From Ophioderma brevispina (lineage: Eukaryota > Echinodermata > Ophiuroidea > Amphilepidida > Ophiodermatidae): a stretch of DNA of 64,000 nt. Under the pieces are notes generated by a model, which saw only the letters and a program-made list of their open reading frames with translations, had not been told where the DNA came from and searched no databases. The position numbers and the translations under genes are program-made. The DNA lies in the NCBI GenBank assembly GCA_023653785.1, contig JAMKCH010056671.1:33918-97917 (forward strand), read 5' to 3'. The stretch's first letter is position 1. The number at the start of each line of letters is the position of its first letter. Positions 12,601 to 27,600 of the stretch are shown one piece after another.

Positions 12601-15600
12601 AGGGGGTAGGATTGTCACCATCGAGGTAGCGGAATTGGTTCTCCTCACACAGGTCGTAATGCAATGATGCCAGTCTTGCCATGCGCTCCAACTACAATCG
12701 ACTATACAAAATTAAAGGTGAGAAATCATAGGGATAACCTATTATTCTTTCCGTAACCTTAAAAATAAATACTTTTATACAAAAACAAGGCACAAAAAAA
12801 TATTTGAAATTTGCTGGAGCGATTTATGAAAGACAGGCTGTAGAATTTTTAAAATAATTTTCTTACATTTTCAGATACAGCCAATCACTGACAGAACCTT
12901 TTACCACATGAAATTTGAATACTGTGCATCATTTCTCATACAGAAAAAAATATAATCCTAACCCATACCAGTTGGTTTAACCTTAATCACAACCTTATAC
13001 CTTAGAAGACAATTTCTCTGAATTTGCACAGAGGGTCATGCCTTATGCAGAAGGAGTTTACCTGGCCTCTAATTAACGGTATGCGACCACCCACTCTTGA
13101 TATGTATAAGCTACCTAGGTTTGTTTCAAAACCCAACCCATGATCAATCGGATTTTTTTTTTTAGCAATAGGGTGGATGAGCTGTATTCCATTTTACTAT
13201 TGATTTACGTTGATCTAGGTAGTCTCATTGGGTCGAGTTGCCTTTTCTATTTAAGGTAGGTACACATACCGGAATTAGAGGCCAGGTCAACCTCTTTCAA
13301 GCACTTACTTTGGACATGGGGTAAATGAGTCACATGTTGCCACAGCTTCCCTTGGCACGGATTTCTCCAATTGCGGCGGTGATGGTCCTTCTCTCATCCT
13401 GGTACGTAATCCACGATCACATGATGTGACGACATTCCTCCCACGGTGACCATTCACCATATCGTCCATTAACTATAATGTGAACAGGAGGGTGGGTCAG
13501 GACACAACGGGATTAACATTTCAGTTCACTTATATGTGGACATGACCCAAGCAGGGCAAGATCAAGGTCACTCTATTGAAATGTAATATCCATCCCTGGG
13601 GCCATCCCCAACATCATGGGCAGAGAATTTCTTGCATTTTTTTTAATATAAAGGAGTTTGAGGAGTTAAAAAAAAAAACAACACATTCACATGTCAAAAT
13701 AACACACATATACCAATACATGGGGCCCCCATGAATGCATGCATGCACATACAGATTCAAACACAAAAGAAAAAGATCCTGTAGTCACAGTGTTAAGATG
13801 ATCGAACCAGTTGGGATATTCATCACGCTCAAAATGATTCTGGGTGACAGGCTTTTTTAAATATATTGCAATAGGGTGATAGTCTGCCTCTAAGAATATC
13901 TGGAATACTAGTATTATAGATTGTCAGAACAATCATATGGTCTTCAAAAAGAAAAGCCTTCCACAAGGCTATGAAAAGTATATTCCAAAACAATCAAAGC
14001 ACACTTTTAAAATGTATGAAGAGCGGGATATGCAGTGCACTATGACTTTGATGAAATGGACTCTTTCAAGGGAAGTACCCTTGAAGTACATTTACATACA
14101 TATCAAGTAACTTTCATATTACCTGTTTTCCACCATGGACACTGTGACAGGGCCTTTTTTAAAAGATATTGCATAGGGTGATGACTGTCTCTAAGAATAA
14201 TTGAATACTAGTATTATTAGATTGTCCAGAACTCACTATGTCTTCAAAAGGAAAAGCCTTCCACAAGGCTATGAAAAGTATATTCCAAACATATTTCAAG
14301 CACACTTTTAAAATGTATGAAGAGCTATGCATTTCACTATGCTTGTGATTTGAAACTGTACTCTTTCAAGGGAAGTACCTTTGAAGTTTACATTCTACAT
14401 ACATATCAAGTACATTTCATGTACAACTTTTTCACCATGGACCAATGTGACAGGCTTTTAAATATATTGCAAGAGGGGATAGTCTGTCTCTAAGAATAAT
14501 TGAATACTCGTATTATTAGATTGTCAGAACATCACTTTGTCTTCAAAAGGAAAAGCCTTCCACAAGGCTATGAAAAGTATATTCCAAACATATTTCATAG
14601 ACACTTTAAAAATGTATGAAGAGCTATGCATTTCACTATGACGTGATGAAATTTACTCTTTCAAGGGAAGTACCCTTGAAGTACATTCTACATACATATA
14701 AAGTACCTTTCATATGTACTTGTTTTTTCACCATGGACACTACTGTGATCAATGAACTACAGTAAGTACAAAATTGTGCTGTGCTAAGATATGATACTAT
14801 ATACAAGTGATTGAGATTGTTAATCTACAAAATTATTCTACAAGAGCAAAAGGTCCAAGCATGTTGTAGCACCTTGCCATTTTTACTAAAATTTTCTCAA
14901 AACCTGAGGAAAGGTATTTTTTTTGCCTTTCTCCAGAGGGTTCCCTGCATGAGAACATTGCTTTTACATCTTTTTGGCAAGAAACCCTGGGTGGGCGTTG
15001 TGCACCCAATGTCCCCTTGCTGGATACACCAATGTATTCACATAACAAAACATCAGTGGCTACCTTTATTCTAAGGCCTACTTTGTATTACATGCAGCTG
15101 TGCAAGCAACACAGGTTACCTCCTTGAATGTAACAGGGAACATTGAAAATTGCAATTTGAACCCCTTTAACCCTGGTAGATTCGGGAATAAGAATCATCA
15201 GCCAATGAATTGGCATTATTAGTTCATGAATATTTATGAGGTGTAGTAACAGCCTTTGACACAGATGGCTTCTCAAATGACAACAGATCATTTGAGAAGC
15301 CATCTCAAAAGCCGGTGACCTAAAATAAGACTTCTTTAGACTCAAATGCATTCTTTATCCTATATAATTTGGAATATGTTCAAGCAAAATGTGTAATTTT
15401 GAAAAGTTTTTAAAATGGAAACCTTTTGAGCTATGACAATGGAGAGGGTCAGTCGGTATGCTTGTCTACATTTCAGAATAATGCATTCACAGGTTAAGTT
15501 TGTGAGGATTTACTTTACTTTTTGTCCAAAAAATCTAAACCTGACAGAAGCATTTAGGGAAATCTCTGGAAAAATCCAAACTTAGATATTTACAATTTTG

Positions 15601-18600
15601 TACAAGATTACCATTGTATTCAGCAAGTTGCCACAGGTTCATGATAACTGAGAAAAAGTACAGCTATAGAGTTCTAATAATGTTATGAACTTTAAAATGA
15701 AAACAACTATCCAGGAAAGTGGCATTAACTATATTAATCAAAAGTATACATGTGTAAGATGAACTAGAAATTGATGACTATGTGAGTGAATTGCCCATCA
15801 CAAACACAGCAATAAGTGGCTAGATCTATTGAAGGAATTCAACAAAAATGTTATGTGCTATGAGATTGAACTGCTGAAATAATTTGTGATATTCTACAAC
15901 TAGATTTGTTATTAACACTAAAATCTGGCTATTCCATCTACACAAAGGAAGCCGCCCACGTGAGTTCACCACACGTTTTAGCAAGGCACAGTTTATTTAA
16001 ATACATGCCTTCAACATCTTGCACTTGTTTTGCATTAAAAATTATCTTTTGCCAGATTTTAGATATGAAGAGCCAAACTACAATAAAAGGCACTAAGTAC
16101 TAGCTACCAAATGGGCTATTCCAAATAACTCTCATATGCCCCCATGGAAGGCACAACTGGAATTGAGTATATGCCTTCCATAATGGGGTAATGCATTCTT
16201 TCAGAATAGCCATGGTCTGATCATGATCAATGCATGGGTGTCACATGCACTCACCCATGCATTGAACATGACCTGACCATGTGGTTATAATCTAATGCGC
16301 ACTAGAAGAGCAGTTAGATATCTGTGAGTTCAAATGAGTGTGATTGTGCATAGTGTGCTGTCCTCTAATGCATCCATAAAACCAAGCCATCTACAATGTA
16401 ACAGCCTGATAATGATGGAAACAATCGGACTTACTAGGACACATAGCGACCTCACATGGTCTACTCTCATGCACCCCGCCGGCACACTGGCGTCCGTTGT
16501 TGGCCGGTGCGGGACTGTTGCAATGACGCGTGCGTCTCTGAGTGCCTTTTCCACAACTTTTACTACATGCTCCCCAATCTTCCCAATTGGACCACTTGCC
16601 GTGGACTGATGGTGGTGATTACATAGAGAAACATAACAATGTATTCAAACATTACAGAGGCGCATTTCATAATGGTACAATTTGTCGACAAAATCATGCT
16701 TTTTCTGCAAACAAACTACACATGTAATTTAGCAAATATACACATAGAGCCCACATATACTGAAATAAACACAAGAAGCTATATAGAAGTGGGAATGAAA
16801 AAGTGCTCTTTGACTACCTTTGGTTAAATGGCATAAATGTCACACATATTTATATTTGTTTGTTAATATTTTTGTTTGATTTGATGCCCAATGACTGCAA
16901 GTCATGGAGCAAACCACATTTGGATCTACTCAAAATTTGAAATAATGGAAATTTAAACAGAGCTCAGAATTGCCCCCTTAAGATTGAAGAAAAGCTCTTA
17001 GAGCTGGTTTGCAGATTTTGGCTTTGCTCACTAATTTAAACTTTATAGATCATAAACAAGTTTCACAAAGATATGCACTTCTGGATTTTCACTTCTACAC
17101 AAAAATATGAAACACTGCAAATACAGTAAACCTTCCCAATAAGCATATAAACTACTAGACACTATCTTTCAATAGTGTACCACATTTCCCCTGCATGCTT
17201 GTCTATTTGTTACTATAAGCAATTCTTACATAACATTTTGCATCATCATGCACCAAGGTCAATCCAGCCCAGATAGTATTCATGCATTATACACGTATGC
17301 AATTCTTTGGGTCACAAAAAATATAAAATTCTCATGCTGAAATCCATGTCAGGGCTCAGGCACAGGAAACATAATGAATTCATGATTTTTTTTATAAACT
17401 TAGACCTTTGAATTTATATGAACTTTGACCTGAGGCCTAATTTGCTTGAGAGAAATCCAACTACACAGCCAGTTTCTGCATGGTGGGAGCTACACGGCTA
17501 CACCTGAGGGGACATGAACTACCTACCCAATAGATCCACATGAATCTGTTTTTCTGCCAAACAGAAGAATAGTTTTGTGGCAGCTGTCTGCACCAGTTAT
17601 TTCATCTCTCAGTATGATATAGTATTCTCAATCTTCTATTTTTTTTTCTTCAAAATTTTGCATATTATTTCCATTTTGAATACATTTTTAAGATGCTCAT
17701 TTAAAATTTGGCTGGGTGTGCATCTACCCAGGATCACTGAACTAATTCAGCACAAATCACTCTCATATGCCCCATGGAAGGCACACTGGATTGAGATAAT
17801 GCCTTTCACATATGGGGGAATATGCATTCTTTTCAGAATAGCCCCATGGTCTGATCATGATCAATGCATGGGTGTCCCACATGCCTCACCCCATGCATTT
17901 AACATGACCTGACATTTGGTTATAATCTACTTGCGTCACTAGAAGAGCATTATATATCTGTGAGTCAAATAGTGTGATTGTGCATATTGGTGGGCGGTCC
18001 TCTATGCGGTCCATAAAACCAATCCATCGACAATGTAACAGCCTGAATAATGAGGAACACATCGGAATTACTAGGCACAGCGCCTCACGGGTTACTCTCT
18101 GCCCCCGCCGGCACAACTGGCGGTCCGTTTTTTGGCCGGTGCGGGACTGTTGCAATGACGCGGCGTCTCTGAGTGCCTTTTCCACAACTTTTAACTACAA
18201 TTCTCCCCAATCTTCCCAATTGGACCACTTGCCGTGGACTGATGTGGTTATTACCAACATAGAGAACATACAATGTATTCAAACATTACGAGGTGCATTC
18301 ATAATGGTACAATTTGTCGACAAAATCATGCTTTTTCTGCAAACAAAACTAACCATGTATTTAGCAAGACAAATAACCATCGAGCCCACATATACTGAAA
18401 TAAACACAAGAAGCTATATAGAAGTGGGAATGAAAAAGTGCTCTTTGACTACCTTTGGTTAAATGGCATAAATGTCACCACATATTTCTATTTGTTTGTT
18501 AATATTTTTGTTTGATATTTGATTCCCATGACTGCAAGTCTGAGCAAACCACCTTTTGGTCTACCAAAATTTTAAATAAATGGAAATTTAAACAGAGCTC

Positions 18601-21600
18601 AGAATTGCCCCCTTAAGATTGAAAAAAAGCTCTTAGAGCGGTTGCAGATTTCGGCTTTGCCACTAATTTAAACTTTATAGATCATAAACAGTTTTAACAA
18701 AGATATGCACTTCTGGATTTTCCCTTCTACATACACAAAAATTTGAAACACGGCAAATACAGTAAACCTTCCCAATAAGCATATAAACTACTAGACCTGA
18801 TCTTTGTCAATAGTGTATACCAACCACATTTCCCCTGCATGCTTGTCTATTTGTTACTATAAGCCCTTCTTACATAACATTTTGCATCATCATGCACCAC
18901 CAAGGTCATCCAGCCAGATAGCAATTAGACACACATGCAATCTTTGTGATCGCAAAAATATAAAATCCTCATGCTGATCCATGTCAGGGCTCAGGCATCA
19001 GGAAACATACCTGGATTTAATGATTTTTTTTTGATAACTTAGAGACCTTTGAATTTATATGGAAATTGTGACCAGACCTAATGTGCTTGAGAGTACTCCA
19101 ACTAACAGCCCTTTTCTGGCTGGTGGGAGCTAACATAGCGACTCCTGCGGACATGACACTCCTACCCAATAATTCCACATGAATCTGTTTTCCTGCAAAC
19201 AGAAGAATAGTTTGGTGGCAGCTGTCTGCACCCGTTATTTCATCCTCATATGATTATAGTATTCTTTTCAATCTTCTATTTTTTTTTTCTTCCAAAATTT
19301 TTGCATAATTTTCCATTTTTGAATACAGTTTTAAGATGCTCTTTAAACTTTGGCTGGGTATGCAACTACCCAGTATTACTTGGAACTAAATTCAGCACAA
19401 AATCCTCTCAGCTACATAATTTAAAATCCCTGGGTCATTAAACGAAACCCTGTGTTTGAAATTGTTTGCAACAATAAAAGGCACATCATATAAAATATTT
19501 TTTCAAAGATGGGCATTTATAGTGCATTTATGTATGCTTCTTTGAATCATGATGTCACAAACATTCATTTCAGGGCGGCAGCTATTATGTGAATGTGTTT
19601 CAGTCATTTATTCACAATGTAATGTTTTACACACTGAATATCACACTGACCTGAGGAAGAACAAAAGTACCCATAGTGGATATTCTTCTCATAAGACCAT
19701 ATTATTTGTATAGAATTGTTGGCCATATGGAGTCCTTGAGCCCTACCAGAAACTTTTCACTTCATCATTCATTTCATGCCAATATAAGGCAACATAAAAC
19801 AAATAGCCATATTAACATTTGTACTTCTACTTTAAGATATTTTTTTGCAAGATGATAGACTTTACTACATGAAATATTGCACCATCAACAAGGAGATATG
19901 TCTAATATACCATGACACATACCCATGCAATGGTGTCATCATAAAAACTACCACACATCATAAAATGCATTGGGTGTCGATTAATTTGGCCAGCTTCACT
20001 GTTTTAATGCAGATAACACCTTGAAGGTGGGTGATTCGATCACAGACTCATATCCCACTTGACCCACTCAAAATTGAGATTTTGGGTATCAAAGAGAGCT
20101 CGCGTTTTCTATAAGCCAATTGAAATTGATAAGGCCTGAGAAATATTTCCTCATCCTAACATGGTCAAAACCCCCAAAAAAAAAACACGTCTGCTCTTTG
20201 GTCATTTTTGATACGTTTTTTCAAACCGCTAGATCAATCTATCTCCGCATTTGTTATCCGACGTTGTGGTGACAGGCTTTCACCTGAGGCAGAAAGCAAT
20301 CATATGCAAATAAACTCGAACCATCTAACCCTTCAAGCCGCGCCTCTATCATTCATATCATGTTTTGAGGAGTCCAAATGTGTGGAAATAACGGATCCAA
20401 ACATGATAATGATACAATTTGTGATGATTTTTGCCCATTCTTAATTTGTCTCGCTATGAGTTTTAAAATATTGGGCTCGACGCACCTCGCCCCAATATTT
20501 TTGTCAACTCACATGCTCGACCATTATTTTGGGCTTAATCATTCCAATTTTATATCAAAATGATGATCATTTTGCAAAATGTTCATCAGGCTTTGCTACC
20601 TGACTCGCACGCACGATGACCGTTTATTTGGACTCTCAATGTTGTTTGTCGCAACGCCAGGAATATCTACCGCATCTTCTGAGGCCTGCGACATCTCATT
20701 GTGTTATTGGCTAGGATGCTGAGACGCCCTCGTGTTCGAAACAGGAAATCATCTTTGTACTCATCTATGTGCAAAATACAGGATTGGAAAAGTGTAGGCA
20801 AACAGTTCCAAATCTTTTGTCTATATCCATGCAGGGTTTAATGAGTAGCTGTATGAAAACTTGACTAGTACTACCACAAAACTGTTTGAAAACTTAAAAT
20901 CACCCAAAAAAAGGAACACCACTAAAGGTCATCTACTAACTTTATAGAATGTTCCGGTTCTCCTGACACCATACATGCAGTCCTGATTGTAAATTGCTTC
21001 AACGATAACAGTTAATCTTTCTGGTTCTACAGTAAACAGAGGAGCACCTGGTGAATGCAAATAAAAGAGGGACATGTGAATGAAACTCACATATGTACTG
21101 TACACAGTACCTCTTGGAACAACGATTGACAATAAGCCTTTAATGCCAGTAGTATCAAATCATCAAGTATCATTTGGTTTGGAGCAAATCCTGAAAATAT
21201 GCATAGTACAACACAAATGGGTGTATATCCAATTTGATATACATTTTTCCATGAGTATTTTGATACTATTGCAAAGACATGCTTCTGAAGATAATGGATT
21301 ACAGTCTTGAACAAGGAATAGAAAGACAGTATCCCAACTTACTTCTGTACCCTTAGTTCCTGCTGTGATGAGGTTTTCCAATTGCATTAGAGCTTTATAG
21401 AGCTTTACACATGTACTCTCCTGTATCCGCTATCGCAATTACAAGAAGTTGGGTAAATATGAGCTAATTACATGGCTGTAATGAAATCCATTGTCATATA
21501 TGAGTGACCCCTCATTTAGGAAAACCCTGTTCAACCATGAAAGATCTGTATAGGTTATAACATGTTAAGGTTTGACAATGTTTTAGGATACACCCTATAT

Positions 21601-24600
21601 ATTAATGTTGTCACCCCACTCCAGGGTCACTATTTTAAGCACACAATGACATCTTAGCAACAATCAGCTGATCCCGATAGTTTTGAAAGCAATAATCCGG
21701 AAATGACACAATAATGCAAAACCATGCTGAAATGTTTACTTAGGCACTCACCTTGATGTTGCCATCACACAAGATGATCACGAAAGCAAGCTTTGTGAAG
21801 CCACATTATGTGAAGCCACATTATTGGAATGCATTTGTCATGCGGACCAAAACTATGTTAATGAAAAATGCATAGTTTTGATTTTTTTTGTTCAAATTTG
21901 AAAAGATCTCTGAGCCACTATAGTCCACTTGCAGGTTAATCAATGTTTTGTCAAGCAAGATGTTCACACAAGATAAGAATGTGTGTGAGGGCACTTTCCT
22001 GATGAATCAACCTTATATTTTTGAAGATCCCACAATTTTATGTCTTATCTCACTCAAAAACACCATACATTCTACACACTCTTGCCCAAAGATATCCCTC
22101 TTCTCTCCTTACAAACCTACACACTTCCCATTTTTGATTGCTAGTGTTTTGTTTCACAAGATGAAAGTGCAGTTTTTTTAAAATTACGCACTCACCAGTA
22201 GTTGGCCTAATTATAGCGAGCCTTCTTATGCCTGGGTTGAACCCTGTTATTAAGAGTCACTTGTCTGCCGTTCTTCTCCATACTCTCTGTGGTGGAGGGT
22301 CACCCTCTGCTAGACAATCTAAGACCTTCACAACCCCCTGCCATTGCTCTCGCCCCACATTGGGAGTTCTTCTTACTATGCGAGTGGGAACTGTGTGTAT
22401 GAAGAAGATGGAAACAGCTTGGGATTAGACAAGGTTTGTCAGATTGAAGTCTAGAACCTGCTTATGTTACATATACTATTGGTTTGCATTCATTTTACCA
22501 TGACCACCATGTTTTAAGAATGACTTTTAGACCTATCTAGGCACTCTTGAGCTATCTATGGTTCCCAAATTAAATAAGTCCCCAAGTGGAATTGACATCA
22601 TAATAATAATATGGCCATATGCTTTGTATCTTTAATGTAGGCAAACTTATGGGATGAAAAAAAGTTTTATGAGCTACATGTACCTATGTACTCAGGCCCG
22701 TACGCAGGGGGGTGGAGGGGGTGCGGTTCGCACCCCCAAATTCCCAAAGGGGCAAAAATCCACTTTTTGCGGAAATTTTGATAAAAACATTTTGACACGA
22801 AAGTTCCACTTTTTTTGGTGAAAAAAAGTTCAAAAGGTGCAAAAAAAGGACCATTTTGGGGTTAGGTCCACTGTTTACTAAAAAAGTTCCACTTTTTCGA
22901 AAAAAGTCCACTTTTTTGGAAGTCCCGCAACCCCCCCAAAATGAATCCTCGTACGGCCCTGATGTACTTCATTGAAGTTTTAAAAATACTGAAATGCAGA
23001 GTGTGATATTTTTTACCGTTTTTGGTTAAAAGAGTACCATTATTTTAACAACCTTGCATTGGCTGAAATCCCCTATAAAGTTATCAATTCCATCATTTAA
23101 AACCAACTTAATTGGTGAAAATCCCACTCCAAACTCAAAGTAAGATTCCCTCTTACCTCTTATAAAAACTGTCGCATGGGCAGATTTACACCAATGATAG
23201 TTGGAAATCTTCACACAAATAAGTACCAGCGGCCTCCTTCCTCACGTTCTAATGACAAGTTCCTTAGACATCTACATGGTTGGCCTAAAAATGTAGACAT
23301 TGAGAGTAATATCACTAAAGCAAAGTACTTTTCGGAATACAGTTATAATGGCCTGTCCTACTAAATGCGAAACAGGTCAACCTGCCCTAACCAATGAGAC
23401 CACTTATGTTCAACAATATCATCATCTATATGGAATAACGCTCAACATGCTACTGCTGATGCAAACAATGTGAAAACAACCTAAAAGTTCAACACTATGC
23501 ATACTTGGAATTAGAGAGCAGGTTACTCATTTGGCCCATACTAAATGAAGTCCCCAACAATGTTTAAAATTTGAATGAATGTTCATTTTCAAGAAAGAAA
23601 AGATCGTTCTAGCATAATATAAAGTCAATTGACTGAATTTAAAAACACGCAAACATTTTTTTAAATTACTTGAAGAACCCTTCGTTTCCGCAATTTATGT
23701 AAGACTTACTTGGTATAGCCGAACCGTTAATGAACCACTGAATCTCTGGGACGGGGATTCCACGGCCTCACTACCAGTTCTAAGCGTATTAGAGCCAATT
23801 CAATGTCGTTGTTAAAGTTATGAACCTGGAGACATGAAGAGAAAGATTGCAAGAAATTGACTTGGTGTGATCTGTGTTTTTAAACACATTGCCAGAAAAT
23901 GGCTTTTGTTGTTGAGGGCTGGTGTTTTAAAAACGTCAGTACAAAAATTGACTTTGTTGTTGTCCTGTGGTTCTTAAACGTCATTGCAAGAATTGGACTT
24001 TTGTTGTTGATGCTGTGTTTTAACATCATTGCAAGAAATTGACTTTTGTTGTCAGTAACTTTTCTAAAACGCCATTGAAAGAAATTTACTTTTTGTTGTT
24101 GAACTGCAGTTGTTAACATCATTGCAATAGATTTGACTTTTGGTTGTTGATGCTGTTTTTTAACGTCATTGCAGAAATTGACTTTTGTGTCGATGTTGTT
24201 TTAAAAAAACTTTTTATGTTTTTCATTTTCTTAAATTTAACGTTCACTGCAAGAAATTGACGTTGTTGTTGATGGCGAGCTGTTTTTAAACGTACTGCAA
24301 GAATTGACTTTGTCGTTGATGCTTTATTTTAATGTCATTGCAAGAATTTGACTTGTTGTTGATTGGCTGTGTTTTAATGTCATGTACAATAAAATATTGA
24401 CTTTTTTGCTGTTGATGGCTGTGTTTTTAAACTCATTGCAGAAATTGACTTTTGTTTTTGATGCTGTTTTAATACATTGCAAGAAAATGACTTTGTTGTT
24501 TGAGCTGTTTTAACGTCCTTGCAAGAAACTGACTTTTGTTGTTGATCTGTTTTAAATATCACTGCACAAAATAACTTTTTTTTGTGATGCTGTATTTTTC

Positions 24601-27600
24601 ACATCATTGCAAGAATCGACTTTACTGTTGTGATGCTGGGTTTTAATGTCCTTTCCTGGCTCTCTCTTATTCTCCACTTAGTGTCACTGTGTGTGTGAGT
24701 GAACACTGCTTGTACACTCCAACAGACAGAAGACTGTTCGACTCCACTACCAGACCTGGATGATAAGACGTAATTCCCTGGATGATCCTGCCAACTGTGT
24801 TAAATGCGTACAGACATACAATCCAGACATCTGACTCCTACAACAGTAATAAAGAAATAAACCATAAGGCAAAAAAAGCTGTTTCCAGTATGTATTCCAA
24901 ACCCAAAGCACAAAATCTGTTAATTTTTTTTTAAAGAATTTTCCCCAGAAATGCTCAAATCACATGAAATGAAGTCAAACAGATGCAACCCAGTATTTTA
25001 ACTGTAAAATATACTTTAAAACAGCAATATGGATTTCGGGATCCATAGTTTTTAGAAAATGACATTTCTATCTCTGCGGCATTTCTGTGAAAAAATAAAA
25101 CTCTCTCAGTTCATAAAAAATAGACAAATGAGTCCAAATCAAAATGTGCACAGCCCACGGAAACAATCTTTCCTGTTTTGGCTTAATAATAAGTCCCACT
25201 GTTATGCAAGCTTTTTAAGGGGTGGTTCATATCACAATGGGGTGGGACAATAAGATATCATACGCTTCCCACAATGCATTGCTTCCAATGGAGGTTTTTT
25301 GTAACAGGTACTGATGTGAATCGTTAGTGGTGAAACAGCTAAATTAACAGCATTGATCACAAACTTGCATTTAGATGTTTAATCTCTAACGATTCCCATG
25401 ACTATCTGTACAAAAATACTCTATGTAAGCAATGCATTGGTGGGGAAGCTACTGATATCGTGTCTTGGGTGGGACTGTTTTGGGTCCCACATCTTCCTAA
25501 ATATTACATTTTTTAGAAAGTTAATCATGCAAGTATTCCAAAAATAATGGTGAAAGTTTTGGCAAAGGGTTTTACTCCGGGGTGGTACTTAATTTCACAA
25601 TGGACTTACAGGAATTTGTCGCATTTCCCAGCCGTTAATTACAATCAGGATCCCGATTCTAATTAAAAATCACTTATTTATGACAAATACAAACAACACT
25701 TTTGAGCATAAAACCATTACAGGTAAGTTTACTAGACAATTACCACCAATGTGCAAAACTTCTGTAATACCGTACTCTTTGGATTTGCAGTGTACGCACG
25801 ATTCTGAGATACTGTGTCTATCTACATCAGCTGACAATGTGTTGGCCATTCCTTGTGCCACGTCCACAGTGGTGCAGGATAACCTTGCACGGGCATGTAG
25901 CTCACATCAATCAACCGTTTACTGGTCTAGCCACATCTGGTTCAATAGAGGGCGGAGTGTAGGTGGCACTGCAAAAAAAAATAATGATGACAACAATTCT
26001 ATGTTTTACAGTGAATTTTAATGATTTGTGAGACTATGAGTTTAAGATGGGCTGTCTACAACAATTCCTGTTACAGACGGCTGGCATACAAACTCTCAAA
26101 ATTTGCATCATTCATATTCATATCCCATTGTTGTGAATAATTGGATAACTACCCAAATATGTATCCATCAATTTGGACTTTACATCTGGTCAAGGGTCAC
26201 TTTTTTGGTCAAAATATGGACATAGACAACATGACCACACTCGACATACATACATTGTCATAAAACTGAATGCTTGCATGCCCACATAATAATAATTTTA
26301 TAATTGAATAAAAAATACTTAACAAAATAAATGTTAGATGTTCATAATGATGCAAATGTTTATATTTTTCAATCCTGAGGACTAATACCCCCTTCCTTCC
26401 ACTCATTCTGATTGCTCATGTTGATAGAATAAAATTTCGACGCTTGCGCATACATCTAAGTTCTGAAACTGCACCCTCCAGCTACCATTATTCCCTGTTG
26501 ATCATAACATTCCTCATATTCTCTTCATTCCATAGATGCCGGTTAGTGTCCTCGCGTCCACGTCGCGTAGGGTTTTGGAGACCGGGCTTTTTCCATTCCA
26601 TCATTGGCCCTCGTCCCTGGAACTCCTTGTCCCCGGCCATCAAGAGAACTAATTCCACATGTCTTTTTCAAAAACTTCTTAAACACAGAACGAAAACCTT
26701 TCGCCAACATCTAGCTGTTCTTTTTTCTTCCTCCTTCTTTTGCGCCTATTATCCTTTGGCAAGTAGCGCTTATAAGTTTCTGATTATTATTAATTATTAT
26801 TTAACTCCCCCAAGTTTATCTAATGAAAAGTCCTTTTGTAATGTCTGTATGCACCTAACCATGTCTTTGATTGGATAATGAAACATCACATTACACTATT
26901 AATAATCAATCAAATCAGTTGGTAGTGTCTGGAAGGTAAAATGCATACTCAGTCAATTTTCAAGAATCTCCAATTTTTGTTGCATTTACAAAAATCTGAT
27001 GAGAGGGAGCTGGTTACCCATGTAGAATGAAAAAGAAGATCTACACCTACAATGGTGTCAGCTCTGGAAGAGCTAATGTCAGCCATCCAGCACATGCTTG
27101 CCTTGCATGGTGGGCATGGTTGCCCAATGCTAGCCCCACTGCTGAAAACCTGGATTGGGACATCAGGACAGGGCAATCTGGTCATTATCTTTGATCCAAT
27201 AAATCCTCACACCAGCAGTTTTGCTGAGTGTGAGTGTAATCCGGCCACCCCCCCCGTGTAGCGGGGACAAAACCGGATTTAAAACTTTGGTTTTAACTAA
27301 CTAACTAATGACAACAATTCTAATGTTAAAGTGAAATTTTAATAATTTGTGAGACTATGAGTTTAAGATGGGCTGTCTACAACAATTCCTGTTACAGACG
27401 GCTGGCATACAAACTCTCAAAATTTGCATCATTCATATTCATATCCCATTGTTGTGAATAATTGGATAACTACCCAAATATGTATCCATCAATTTGGACT
27501 TTACATCTGGTCAAGGGTCACTTTTTTGGTCAAAATATGGACATAGACAACATGACCACACTCGACATACATACATTGTCATAAAACTGAATGCTTGCAT

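Noticed and set aside
12306..12629. Proline/serine-rich frame in the CT tract
   Set aside because: Composition artefact. The minus strand of its end is the TSP1 exon.
23845..24645. CRISPR-like spaced repeats
   Set aside because: Degenerate tandem copies without unique spacers in animal DNA: a minisatellite.
27052..27261. 69-residue plus-strand frame between the duplicated blocks
   Set aside because: Low-information sequence ending in a C run next to a retroelement-like tail; no family recognised.
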